A stretch of DNA of 31,077 bases, taken from IMG/VR virus record IMGVR_UViG_3300046171_000051, positions 1 to 31,077 of that record. One strand, written 5' to 3'. A program made the position numbers and the translations under genes. Below are positions 1 to 7,148 of this stretch, one piece after another. The DNA is from a virus. The notes under the pieces were generated by a model. That model ran no database searches. It was not told the origin of the DNA and saw only the letters and a list, made by a program, of their open reading frames with translations. Numbering within the stretch: position 1 is the stretch's first letter; every line of letters begins with the position of its first letter.

Positions 1-112
1 TGTTATAGCAGGACAATCCCAACAACCACTCAGAGCCTTTGTAGTCTCTAATGATGTAAGCACAGCACAAGAGTTAGACAGAAATATTGTAGAGGGAGCA
101 AGTATAGGATAA
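1..112 (+). CDS. Tail tape measure protein, C-terminal end (gene starts at 29624)
   Basis: The frame beginning at base 2 encodes VIAGQSQQPLRAFVVSNDVS and runs on to TAA at 110-112. PLRAFVVSNDVSTAQELDRN is the usual C-terminus of tape measure proteins in Bacteroidota phages. The preceding codon is split across the window ends: the last two bases (GA) plus base 1 (T) make GAT. The gene therefore continues directly from 29624-31077 if the sequence is circular. The ACGTTATA box and the protease gene follow. The frame continuity is seen directly; the family is recognised from the motif. Confidence 0.85.
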   Translation, partial: VIAGQSQQPLRAFVVSNDVSTAQELDRNIVEGASIG

Positions 113-130
113 ACAAAATAATAAATAAAT

Positions 131-138
131 ACGTTATA
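131..138 (+). promoter_or_regulatory. ACGTTATA box, copy 1, before the protease gene
   Basis: ACGTTATA begins exactly 13 nt before the ATG at 144. The same box at the same distance precedes ATGs at 2075, 4279 and 24810. The CGTT core recalls the -10 element of ECF-type sigma factors, and its position would put transcription start at or next to the ATG, giving a leaderless mRNA. The repeat and spacing are seen; the promoter role is inference. No clear -35 element is visible, only A-rich DNA upstream. Confidence 0.6.
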
Positions 139-143
139 CATAT

Positions 144-1328
144 ATGAGAATCGTTGAACTTATTTTAGGAGATGATGAGCTTACAGGAATAGAAGCTATA
201 TCAGTAGTAGAGAATCCTGCAATAGAAGAAGACTTTATTGCACTTAAAAGCGAAGAAATAAAACTTGCTGAGGTTGACAAAGAAAAACGTATTTTAATGG
301 GTGCATTACTTATTCCTAACAAACCTATCTATCGTAAAAAAGGAGAAGAAGAATATTATATATATTTCTCAAGAGATACAGTAGCTAAAGCATCACAGTT
401 ATACTTGATGAATGGTAACCAATCTAAAGCTACTTTAGAACACCAACACACGATCAACGGATTAACATTAGTAGAATCTTGGTTAGTAGAAGATGATGTA
501 CACGACAAATCTCGTAAGTATGGATTGAATGTACCTGTAGGTACTTGGATGGGTGCAGTCAAAGTAAACAACGATGACATATGGAATAACTTTGTCAAAA
601 CAGGCAAGGTCAAAGGTTTCTCAATAGAGGGTTACTTTGCTGACAAGATGGAAAGACCTAAAGAACCTGTAAATGACTTTGAGGAAGAAGAAGCAGAGGA
701 AATGCTATCTTACATTAAATCAATAGTGAGAGAGGACAAGCGTTTAAAGGGTGGTAAGAGGCGAGAACTCGAAGCATATAGCGATTATCCTGAAGGAGTA
801 AAAAACAACGCTAAGAGAGGCATAGAACTAAACAAAAAAGTAAATAACAAATGTGCTACACAAGTAGGCAAGATAAGAGCTAAACAACTTGCACAAGGAA
901 AACCTATCTCCAAAGAAACAATTAAAAGAATGTACTCTTTCTTAAGCAGAGCAGAAGAATACTACGATGAAGGCGATTCTAAGGCTTGTGGTACTATCTC
1001 ATATTTACTTTGGGGTGGTAAAGCAGGGTTAAGATGGTCAGAATCTAAACTAAAAGAATTAGGCGAGATAGAATTAGCAAGTGTGATTGTTAGTGATGAT
1101 CTTGCTATAATAGATGATAGGTTGGCATACTCTACAAAAGAGTTAGCAATTAAAGCAGCAGAAGATATTGGTTGTGATAAATATCACGAACACGAGTTTG
1201 AGGGTAAGACTTGGTTTATGCCTTGTGAGGAGCATAATCTAAAAGCACCTTGTCAAGCAGGATACGAGCAATACGGAATGAAAATGAAAAACGGAAGATT
1301 AGTTCCTAATTGTGTACCTATTAAGTAA
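144..1328 (+). CDS. XkdF-like prohead protease with extra C-terminal domains
   Basis: The first ~175 residues resemble the phage XkdF-type putative serine protease. Candidate catalytic residues are His100/His102 (LEHQH) and Ser160 (KGFSIEGYF). Such enzymes trim scaffold and capsid during head maturation. A Glu-rich linker (~178-200) leads to a second region (~205-308) with AYSDYPEGVKNNAKRGIELN and SYLLWGGKAGLRWSESKLKE, a block I associate with Bacteroidota phage structural proteins. A third, short Cys-containing tail ends in KMKNGRLVPNCVPIK. At 394 aa it is long for a protease alone, so it is probably a multidomain fusion. It is the first gene of the head module, follows an ACGTTATA box, and overlaps the next start (TAATG). 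The protease call is well supported; the function of the added domains is unknown. Confidence 0.75.
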   Translation: MRIVELILGDDELTGIEAISVVENPAIEEDFIALKSEEIKLAEVDKEKRILMGALLIPNKPIYRKKGEEEYYIYFSRDTVAKASQLYLMNGNQSKATLEHQHTINGLTLVESWLVEDDVHDKSRKYGLNVPVGTWMGAVKVNNDDIWNNFVKTGKVKGFSIEGYFADKMERPKEPVNDFEEEEAEEMLSYIKSIVREDKRLKGGKRRELEAYSDYPEGVKNNAKRGIELNKKVNNKCATQVGKIRAKQLAQGKPISKETIKRMYSFLSRAEEYYDEGDSKACGTISYLLWGGKAGLRWSESKLKELGEIELASVIVSDDLAIIDDRLAYSTKELAIKAAEDIGCDKYHEHEFEGKTWFMPCEEHNLKAPCQAGYEQYGMKMKNGRLVPNCVPIK

Positions 1329-1447
1329 TGGCAAGAAAACTCGTTACTATATATAAAAAGAGTAAACGTAAATCACACCCTCATAGCAAAAATGCGAGTG
1401 TAGGACAAACAGGATATAAAAAAAAATATAAAGGTCAGGGTAGATGA
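1328..1447 (+). CDS. Small very basic protein (39 aa)
   Basis: ATG overlaps the protease stop as TAATG, and the gene ends in an ATGA overlap with the next one. The product is rich in Lys, Arg and His (KKSKRKSHPHSKN, GYKKKYKGQG), with no membrane segment. Its place inside the head operon and its charge suggest nucleic-acid binding or a minor head role, but I do not recognise a family. Tight translational coupling is the main evidence that it is real. Confidence 0.5.
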   Translation: MARKLVTIYKKSKRKSHPHSKNASVGQTGYKKKYKGQGR

Positions 1448-1575
1448 AAAAATTTGAAACACCAAGCAAGACAAGTCCTAAAGGAGGACGTAGAGGTTGT
1501 TTATGTAAAGATGAAACCTATTCAGTAAAGTGCTGTAAGGGTAATATAATAAATCAAGGAATCGGTAAAATATAA
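1444..1575 (+). CDS. Small cysteine-rich protein (43 aa) of Bacteroidota phages
   Basis: Starts in an ATGA overlap with the preceding small gene and ends just before the ATG at 1579. It has four cysteines in the pattern RRGCLCKDETYSVKCCKGN, then a QGIG motif near the end. I recall similar short proteins with GCxCKD...TYS...CC.G...QGIG next to head genes in Bacteroidota phages, so it is likely conserved. The Cys pairs could bind a metal or form a disulfide-held knot. Function unknown. Confidence 0.55.
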   Translation: MKKFETPSKTSPKGGRRGCLCKDETYSVKCCKGNIINQGIGKI

Positions 1576-1578
1576 GTT

Positions 1579-2034
1579 ATGAGTAAAAAAGCAATGGCTA
1601 AGATAGTCCAAATAAGTAAACAAGAATTATCTACAGAAAGAGTAGAGTTATCTGCTGCAGGAGATATGAAAAAAATTGCAGGTAAGATGGAGCCTTTAAT
1701 GAAAAAAGGACAAACACATATACAAAAGATAGAAGCAGTTGGCAAAGAAATACAAAAAAACATTTCTGTTGCTAAAACTATTTTAGTACAAGCAGAAAAA
1801 ATACAACAAGAGGGTTATACACTATTAGATGATACCGATGAAGTTTTAGCTAAAGTAGAAAGTGCAGTAAAAGAATTAGGTGTAAAACCTGAAAGTATCG
1901 AGGGTTATGCTGAACTTAAAAAATTAAGATCAACTGCTTATTATGATTTTAAAGGATTAGCAGATGCTTATTGGGAAAATATAAATGGTATGGATGGTGA
2001 TTTGGCTGCATTAAAAAACATTTCACCCTTATAA
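1579..2034 (+). CDS. Helical, coiled-coil-rich head-module protein (151 aa)
   Basis: Starts 3 nt after the previous stop. The sequence is almost entirely predicted helix, Lys/Glu-rich with heptad-like spacing (residues ~30-105), and has no signal peptide or membrane segment. It ends in a less charged part (YYDFKGLADAYWENINGMDG). I do not recognise the family. Its position between the protease and the scaffold-like gene suggests a minor head or assembly protein. Helical tail-type proteins are an alternative. Confidence 0.6.
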   Translation: MSKKAMAKIVQISKQELSTERVELSAAGDMKKIAGKMEPLMKKGQTHIQKIEAVGKEIQKNISVAKTILVQAEKIQQEGYTLLDDTDEVLAKVESAVKELGVKPESIEGYAELKKLRSTAYYDFKGLADAYWENINGMDGDLAALKNISPL

Positions 2035-2061
2035 TATAAAAATGCAAATATAAATTTTAAC

Positions 2062-2069
2062 ACGTTATA
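2062..2069 (+). promoter_or_regulatory. ACGTTATA box, copy 2, before the scaffold gene
   Basis: Identical 8-mer starting 13 nt before the ATG at 2075, in a 40-nt A/T-rich gap after the helical gene. It could give a second late transcript for the scaffold and capsid genes, which are needed in large amounts. Promoter role inferred from repetition and fixed spacing. Confidence 0.6.
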
Positions 2070-2074
2070 ATAAT

Positions 2075-2626
2075 ATGAAATCAACAGAAATCTTAAACAA
2101 AATCAAGACTTACTTAGGAGAAGAAGTAAAAGAAGAATCTCCAAAGGAAGCATTAGAGTTAGCACAGCTTAAACTCGAAAACGGAACAGTATTAGAAGCA
2201 GATGCTTTTGAATCAGGAAACGAAATCTTTATTCTTACAGAAGATGACAAGGTAGCCGTACCACAAGGTGAATACCTAATGGAAGATGGAAGAATGTTAG
2301 TTGTAGAAGAAGAAGGAGTTATTGCAGAGATCAAAGCTGCACAAGAAGAAGAAGTAGAGCAGGAAGAAGAAGAGAAAGAAGAAATGCAATATGTTTCAAA
2401 AGAAGAATTTAACTCTGCCGTTGAGGAAATCAAAGGTATGATTAAAGAGCTTAAGGATCATAAAGAAGAAATGGCAGAGGAAGTTAAGGAAGAACTTAGC
2501 AAAACTCCTGCTGTTGAGCCAATTGCTCACAATCCTGAAGCACAAGAGAAATTTAAAGTAAGATTCGGAAACAATAGAAAAGAGACTGCTTTAGATAGAG
2601 TAATGAAAAGATTAACCAATAATTAA
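2075..2626 (+). CDS. Scaffold-like acidic head protein (183 aa)
   Basis: Sits immediately upstream of the major capsid gene (11-nt gap) and downstream of the protease, the classic scaffold position. The N-terminal ~90 residues look beta-rich (LKLENGTVLEADAFESGNEI and following). A strongly acidic stretch comes next (~90-105, runs of Glu), then a helical coiled-coil segment (~108-145). The C-terminus is basic (RFGNNRKETALDRVMKRLTN), as expected of scaffold tails that touch the capsid protein. Similar proteins lie upstream of capsid genes in Bacteroides and flavobacterial phages. Scaffold is an inference from position and composition; a decoration-type head protein is possible. Confidence 0.6.
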   Translation: MKSTEILNKIKTYLGEEVKEESPKEALELAQLKLENGTVLEADAFESGNEIFILTEDDKVAVPQGEYLMEDGRMLVVEEEGVIAEIKAAQEEEVEQEEEEKEEMQYVSKEEFNSAVEEIKGMIKELKDHKEEMAEEVKEELSKTPAVEPIAHNPEAQEKFKVRFGNNRKETALDRVMKRLTNN

Positions 2627-2637
2627 AATTAAATAAA

Positions 2638-3564
2638 ATGCCAAATCCAACAATTACAAGTAGTAGTTATGCAGGAGAATTTGCAGGTAAGTATATTGCT
2701 GCATCTTTATTAACAGCAAAGACCTTAGATGATGCTGCGATAACTATACTACCAAACATCAAGTACAAAGCTGCTATGAAAGTAGGAGCATTTTCAAACT
2801 TAGTAAGAAGTGCTGACTGTGATTTTGATTCATCAACTTCAGGTCTTACACTTACTGAAAAAGTATTAACACCTGCTGAGTTACAGGTAAACTTACAAAT
2901 CTGTAAGAAAGAATTACACGCTGATTGGGAAGCTGCACAAATGGGATTCTCTGCGTTTGACAACTTACCTCCTCTATTCTCTGATTTCGTTATCGCAAGA
3001 GTAGCTGCTGAGGTTGCAAGTGCAACTGAAACTTCTATTTGGAGTGGTGCATCAGGAGAGGGTAACTTTGATGGCTTCATCACACTTGCAAATGCAGGAG
3101 GCTCAGGAGTCGTCTCTGTAACAGCAGGAACAGTAACTTCAGCTAACGTGGTCGCAGAATTAGGTAAAATCGTTGATGCAATTCCATCAGGAGTTTACGG
3201 AGCTGATGATCTTATTATCTATGTATCACAAAATATGTACAGAGCTTACATTAGAGCTTTGGGTGGTTTTGGTGCATCAGGTTTAGGAGCAGCAGGTTAC
3301 GATAATAAAGGTAACAACCAATCATTAGATAACTTATTCTTTGATGGTGTTAAAATTTATCCATCTTCAGGTTTTGGAGATAACCAAGCTATCGCAGCAA
3401 GAAGCTCTAACTTATTTTTCGGAACAGGTCTATTAAACGACAGAAACGAAGTAAAAGTTATTGATATGTCTGATATCGATGGATCACAGAACGTAAGAGT
3501 AGTAATGAGATATACAGCAGGTTGCCAAATCGGTGTAGGTGCTGACGTAGTTCTTTACGACTAA
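2638..3564 (+). CDS. Major capsid protein
   Basis: 308 aa, a usual size for an HK97-fold capsid protein. It follows protease and scaffold and is followed by a strong terminator, as expected for the most abundant late product. The N-terminus is Ser/Thr/Ala-rich (MPNPTITSSSYAGEFAGKY). The middle contains the motif LQICKKELHADWEAAQMGFS. The second half has the beta-rich pattern ending DMSDIDGSQNVRVVMRYTAG and GVGADVVLY typical of Bacteroidota phage capsid proteins. It has no signal peptide. The protein may be trimmed by the upstream protease, but no cut site is obvious. The call rests on family resemblance plus gene order. Confidence 0.8.
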   Translation: MPNPTITSSSYAGEFAGKYIAASLLTAKTLDDAAITILPNIKYKAAMKVGAFSNLVRSADCDFDSSTSGLTLTEKVLTPAELQVNLQICKKELHADWEAAQMGFSAFDNLPPLFSDFVIARVAAEVASATETSIWSGASGEGNFDGFITLANAGGSGVVSVTAGTVTSANVVAELGKIVDAIPSGVYGADDLIIYVSQNMYRAYIRALGGFGASGLGAAGYDNKGNNQSLDNLFFDGVKIYPSSGFGDNQAIAARSSNLFFGTGLLNDRNEVKVIDMSDIDGSQNVRVVMRYTAGCQIGVGADVVLYD

Positions 3565-3590
3565 TAAATTAAATTAATTAACATATAAAA

Positions 3591-3620
3591 GGGTGGGTAG
3601 TATTCTGCCTACCCTTTTTT
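3591..3620 (+). terminator. Rho-independent terminator after the capsid gene
   Basis: GGGTGGGTAG (3591-3600) pairs with CTGCCTACCC (3605-3614) through 10 pairs including two G-T wobbles around a TATT loop, followed by six Ts. It lies 26 nt after the capsid stop and probably separates capsid-level expression from the genes downstream. Confidence 0.9.
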
Positions 3621-3634
3621 AATAAATAATAATT

Positions 3635-4159
3635 ATGGCTTGTACACTAACAACAGGAAGAAAGTTACCTTGTAAATCAGGGGTAGGTGGTTTAAAAACT
3701 GTTTACTTTGCTGACTACGGAACTCTTGGTGTTGCTACGATTGTAGGAGGAGAAGTTACTGCTTTAGCAGGTAGTCCTGCTTTATTTCAGTTTGATATAA
3801 AGGGTAACTCATCTTTAGAAACTGCAATCAATAGCTCAAGAGAAAATGGTACTACTTTCTATGAAACCACATTAAACTTAACACTTACGTTTCTTGAAAA
3901 AGCTACACAAGAAGAACTTAAATTAATTGCACACGCAAGACCTCACGTTTTTGTAGAGGACTATAATGGCAATTACTTTGTCATTGGCTTAGAACACGGA
4001 GCTGAGGTAACAGGTGGATCGATTGTAAGTGGAGCTGCTATGGGAGACCTTAGTGGTTTTACTTTAACTATGGTAGCACAAGAGACTGCACCACCTTACT
4101 TTATTACAGGAACTGTAGTAACAGGAGATGCAAGTGCAACTCAAATAACACCTAACTAA
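3635..4159 (+). CDS. Probable major tail (tube) protein
   Basis: 174 aa with no signal peptide. It contains GLKTVYFADYGTLGVATIVG, then FDIKGNSSLETAINSSRENG, HVFVEDYNGNYFVIGLEHGA and MGDLSGFTLTMVAQE. This order of a beta-sandwich core with a closing 'GFTLT' strand matches tail-tube-like structural proteins that I recall next to capsid genes in Bacteroides phages. It is bracketed by two intrinsic terminators, consistent with separate, high-level expression. The structural-protein call is firm; tube rather than head decoration is less so. Confidence 0.6.
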   Translation: MACTLTTGRKLPCKSGVGGLKTVYFADYGTLGVATIVGGEVTALAGSPALFQFDIKGNSSLETAINSSRENGTTFYETTLNLTLTFLEKATQEELKLIAHARPHVFVEDYNGNYFVIGLEHGAEVTGGSIVSGAAMGDLSGFTLTMVAQETAPPYFITGTVVTGDASATQITPN

Positions 4160-4218
4160 AATTAATTTCTTATATTTATAGGAGTTTTCATTAATTTTTA
4201 GTTTAATTTAATAAGAAA

Positions 4219-4243
4219 GGGGAGTTTTAACTCCTCTTTTTTT
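4219..4243 (+). terminator. Rho-independent terminator after the tail-tube-like gene
   Basis: GGGGAGT (4219-4225) pairs with ACTCCTC (4230-4236), with one G-T wobble and a TTTA loop, followed by seven Ts. It lies 60 nt after the stop at 4159 and directly upstream of an ACGTTATA box, so transcription ends and restarts here. Confidence 0.85.
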
Positions 4244-4265
4244 ATACACAAAATCTAAAGTTATT

Positions 4266-4273
4266 ACGTTATA
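4266..4273 (+). promoter_or_regulatory. ACGTTATA box, copy 3, before the portal operon
   Basis: ACGTTATA begins 13 nt before the ATG at 4279, just after a terminator. The terminator-then-box arrangement is the best single argument that the box is a promoter, because the downstream genes otherwise have no visible start of transcription. Confidence 0.65.
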
Positions 4274-4278
4274 TAAGT

Positions 4279-4626
4279 ATGATACACTTAACAACATCTG
4301 CATCAGCACAAACTTTAAAAGTTATACCAAGAAGTTATGCAAGTTCTGTAAGTATGATACTAAGAGACGATTCAACAAACACCTCAACAACATATTCAGT
4401 AAGCACAACAACAGATAAAAATTATTTAGTGTTATCACAAGCATTAAGTCCTGTACTTGTAGAGGGTAGATTTTATGACCTTACTATTAAAGAGGGTGGT
4501 AATGTAATATACAAAGACAAAGTTTTCTGTACTGATCAAGCAGTATCTTCTTATTCTGTAAATAACAACGAATACACAGTCCCAACAGGCAACGATGTCT
4601 ACGATAATGATTATATTGTAATATGA
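4279..4626 (+). CDS. Small structural protein with Ig-like features (115 aa)
   Basis: The sequence alternates polar and hydrophobic residues, suggesting a beta sandwich: VSMILRDDSTNTSTTYSVST, VLVEGRFYDLTIKEGGN and DKVFCTDQ. It overlaps the portal start as ATGA. I recall comparable ~115-aa proteins with the same RFYDLTVKxG and FCTDQ motifs in flavobacterial phages, with no assigned role. It is most likely a minor head, decoration or adaptor protein. No signal peptide or membrane segment. Confidence 0.6.
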   Translation: MIHLTTSASAQTLKVIPRSYASSVSMILRDDSTNTSTTYSVSTTTDKNYLVLSQALSPVLVEGRFYDLTIKEGGNVIYKDKVFCTDQAVSSYSVNNNEYTVPTGNDVYDNDYIVI

Positions 4627-5567
4627 AAAATAAATCAGATTTAAGTATTGTAAATTTAAGCACCTATACTTCTCCACAAGTTAAAGAAGTAAGAGGCAAA
4701 GACTTTATAGAATACGGAGAAGATAACAACTACTTCCAATATCTTATAGACAGATACAATGGTAGTCCTACCAATAACGCTATTATAAATGGTGTTAGCG
4801 AGATGATCTACGGAAAAGGGTTAGATGCTACCAATTCAAATAAAAAGCCTAATGAGTACGCACAAATGAAGTCGTTGTTTAATAATGACTGTGTAAGAAA
4901 GCTATGCTATGATCTAAAACTTATGGGTCAATGTGCTGTGCAGGTTATTTACTCAAAAGACAGAAGTAAGATTGTACAGTTAGAACATATGCCAATCGAG
5001 ACCTTGAGAGCTGAGAAGTGCAACGAAAAAGGAAAAATAGAGGGTTACTATTATTTTAGTGATTGGTCAAAGTACAAGCGAGGAAACGAATTAAAAAGAA
5101 TACCTGCATTTGGAACTTCTAAAGAGGGATTAGAGATAATGTACATAAAGCCTTATAGAGCAGGTTTTAAGTATTATAGTCCTGTAGATTATCAAGGGGG
5201 AACACAATACGCAGAATTAGAGGAGGAGATATCTAACTTCCATTTAAACAACATACTAAACGGACTTGCACCAAGTATGTTAATTAACTTCAACAATGGA
5301 ACTCCTGATCCTGAGCAAAGGGAAATGATAGAAAGAAGAATCTACGAAAAGTTTAGTGGCTCAAGTAATGCAGGTAAATTTATTTTAGCATTTAACGACA
5401 ATCCTGAAACTGCTGCAAGTATAGAGCCTGTGCAGTTAAGTGATGCACACCAACAATACGAGTTTCTAAGCAACGAAAGTTCTAAAAAGATTATGGTAGC
5501 ACACAGAATTGTAAGTCCTATGTTATTTGGTATAAAGGATGATACAGGGTCTTGGAAACAACGCTGA
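4623..5567 (+). CDS. Portal protein, N-terminal part (frame broken at ~5544-5550)
   Basis: Encodes the first ~308 residues of a phage portal (head-tail connector ring and DNA channel), including IEYGEDNNYFQYLIDRYNGS, NNAIINGVSEMIYGKGLD and the late motif HRIVSPMLFGIKDD. Immediately after this the frame gives SWKQR and TGA at 5565-5567. The next frame continues the expected GLGNNADELKTA without a gap. One base too many between 5544 and 5550 explains this: GAT-A-CAG, or ACA-G-GGT. Joined, the gene spans 4623-6420 and encodes 598 aa, a normal portal length with a C-terminal extension. It is either a sequencing error, a real mutation, or +1 recoding. Confidence 0.8.
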   Translation: MKNKSDLSIVNLSTYTSPQVKEVRGKDFIEYGEDNNYFQYLIDRYNGSPTNNAIINGVSEMIYGKGLDATNSNKKPNEYAQMKSLFNNDCVRKLCYDLKLMGQCAVQVIYSKDRSKIVQLEHMPIETLRAEKCNEKGKIEGYYYFSDWSKYKRGNELKRIPAFGTSKEGLEIMYIKPYRAGFKYYSPVDYQGGTQYAELEEEISNFHLNNILNGLAPSMLINFNNGTPDPEQREMIERRIYEKFSGSSNAGKFILAFNDNPETAASIEPVQLSDAHQQYEFLSNESSKKIMVAHRIVSPMLFGIKDDTGSWKQR

Positions 5568-6420
5568 TGAGTTAAAGACAGCATCTATACTATTTGACAA
5601 TCTCGTAATTAAGAGCTTTCAAGGGCTTTTAATAGATGCCTTTGACCAAATACTTGCTTACAACGATATTGCTCTTAATTTATACTTTAAAACGCTTCAG
5701 CCACTTGAATTTGTAGATATGGAGAATATCGAAGATGAAGAAACTAAAGAAGAAGAAACAGGAGTTAAGTTAAGCAAAGAAGATGACTTTAGGGATTCTA
5801 TAGCACAAGACCTTATAGACTTAGGAGAAGATGAGGAAGAACTACTTAAAGATTTTGATTTAGTAGATGAATCAGAAGTTGATTATGAGTTTGACGATGA
5901 AATGGATGAGTTGATAGAACAAACTAATGACGAAGTTAAATTAGCAAGAGTAGGAAAGGCTACACCATATAGAGAAAGCGAACAAGACGGAAAAACACCT
6001 GCAAGTAAATTATTAGGATATACATTCTTAGTGAGATACTATTATAGTCCTAATAGAGTTAAAAGAACTTCAAGAGAGTTTTGTAAAAAAATGGTAAGAG
6101 CTAAAAAGGTGTATCGTAAAGAAGATATAAAAGCTATGGATCAAATAGCAGTCAATGCAGGATTTGGTAAGAGTGGATCAGACACTTACTCTATATGGTT
6201 ATATAAAGGTGGTGCAAGATGTGAGCATTATTGGTCTCGTAGAACTTATCTTAGAAAAGACGGCAATAAGAGTTTAGGTAAAAAGCTATATGATAGTGAG
6301 GCTAAGAGAAGAGGTTTTACACCTCCTAAAAACGCAAAGAAAGTAGCTATGAAGCCAAAGGATATGCCTTATAGTGGATATACAGCAGCATACGCAAAGA
6401 AAATAGGAATAAGTAGATAA
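5539..6420 (+). CDS. Portal protein, C-terminal part plus cargo-like domain
   Basis: Continues the portal in the +1 frame. The true junction is about 5545-5551, so the nominal ATG at 5539 is unlikely to be a start. GLGNNADELKTASILFDNLV and the helix NLVIKSFQGLLIDAFDQIL finish the portal fold. An acidic linker follows, and then a separate C-terminal domain: FLVRYYYSPNRVKRTSREFC, NAGFGKSGSDTYSIWLYKGG, CEHYWSRRTYLRKDG and a PYSGYTAAYAKKIGI end. The F-C-K-x-M, K-G-G-x-x-C-x-H-x-W pattern resembles MuF-like or metal-binding domains fused to portals in Bacteroidota phages. That domain's function is not established. Confidence 0.75.
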   Translation: MIQGLGNNADELKTASILFDNLVIKSFQGLLIDAFDQILAYNDIALNLYFKTLQPLEFVDMENIEDEETKEEETGVKLSKEDDFRDSIAQDLIDLGEDEEELLKDFDLVDESEVDYEFDDEMDELIEQTNDEVKLARVGKATPYRESEQDGKTPASKLLGYTFLVRYYYSPNRVKRTSREFCKKMVRAKKVYRKEDIKAMDQIAVNAGFGKSGSDTYSIWLYKGGARCEHYWSRRTYLRKDGNKSLGKKLYDSEAKRRGFTPPKNAKKVAMKPKDMPYSGYTAAYAKKIGISR

Positions 6421-6422
6421 TT

Positions 6423-6923
6423 ATGGCAACAGCATTATTCATATCGAGAACAGATTTAGTCAAGAATAGTATCATTGACGGAAATACCGACACGGACAAG
6501 TATATTCAATTTATAAAATTAGCGCAGGAAATCGAAATAAGAAACTACTTAGGAACTAAACTATACGATAAATTACAAGCTGACATAGCAGGATCAGGTG
6601 TTACAGGAAACTATCAAATCTTACTAAACAAATATGTACAGCCTATGTTAATTTGGTATGCACAAGCAGAGTATATACCTTATGCAGCTTATCAAATAAA
6701 AAACGGAGGAGTGTTTAAGCATACAAGCGAGAACTCAGAAACAGTTTCAAGAAGCGAAGTAGACTATTTAGTCAACAAAGCAAGAAACACAGCAGAGTAT
6801 TACACTCAGAGATTTTTAGATTACATAAACAACAACAGTAATTTATTTCCTGAGTATAATCAAAATCAGGGTGGAGATGTTTATCCTGATAGCGATGGAT
6901 TATTTAACGGATGGGTATTGTGA
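6423..6923 (+). CDS. DUF6712-like head-tail connector protein
   Basis: 166 aa, helical, starting 3 nt after the portal stop. Motifs are DTDKYIQFIKLAQEIEIRNY, LGTKLYDKL, LLNKYVQPMLIWYAQAEYIP and YYTQRFLDYI. These match the DUF6712 family of small Bacteroidota phage structural proteins. Position directly after the portal supports a connector or adaptor ring at the portal. No membrane segment. Family assignment is from memory of the motifs. Confidence 0.65.
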   Translation: MATALFISRTDLVKNSIIDGNTDTDKYIQFIKLAQEIEIRNYLGTKLYDKLQADIAGSGVTGNYQILLNKYVQPMLIWYAQAEYIPYAAYQIKNGGVFKHTSENSETVSRSEVDYLVNKARNTAEYYTQRFLDYINNNSNLFPEYNQNQGGDVYPDSDGLFNGWVL

Positions 6924-7042
6924 GATACAAACCGAAAGAAAAAAATATAATTAAATTAAAACAGTATTTAAATGGCAAATACGATAAATTGGGGAATAGC
7001 GTACAGCTATGGTTATTGGGGAAACGCAACAACAACCAATAG
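6920..7042 (+). CDS. Tiny basic protein (40 aa), GTG start
   Basis: GTG at 6920 overlaps the preceding stop by four bases (GTGA). The product is Lys-rich: MRYKPKEKNIIKLKQYLNGK. It overlaps the following ATG (6972) in another frame. The charge pattern and coupling suggest a real micro-gene, but support is only positional. Confidence 0.35.
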   Translation: MRYKPKEKNIIKLKQYLNGKYDKLGNSVQLWLLGKRNNNQ

Positions 7043-7127
7043 TTGGGGAGATGATTATATAGTAGAGTATCTAACTTCTGATCTTAGGAGGAAGAGTGCA
7101 GATATACGAAAACAACGAAATGACTAA
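6972..7127 (+). CDS. Tiny Trp/Tyr-rich protein (51 aa)
   Basis: MANTINWGIAYSYGYWGNAT is typical of very short proteins found before tail-fibre genes in Bacteroidota phages. The rest is charged (YLTSDLRRKSADIRKQRND). An 18-codon reading frame with GTG in an AGGAGGAAGAGTG context follows and ends at the ATGA of 7149, but it is too short to call. Function unknown; possibly a structural adaptor. Confidence 0.5.
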   Translation: MANTINWGIAYSYGYWGNATTTNSWGDDYIVEYLTSDLRRKSADIRKQRND

Positions 7128-7148
7128 TCAACTATTAGAGAATATACA

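Noticed and set aside
2110-2433. Ser-rich - strand ORF
   Set aside because: Mirror of the Glu-rich scaffold (GAA/GAG read as TTC/CTC and TCT/TCC), not a gene.
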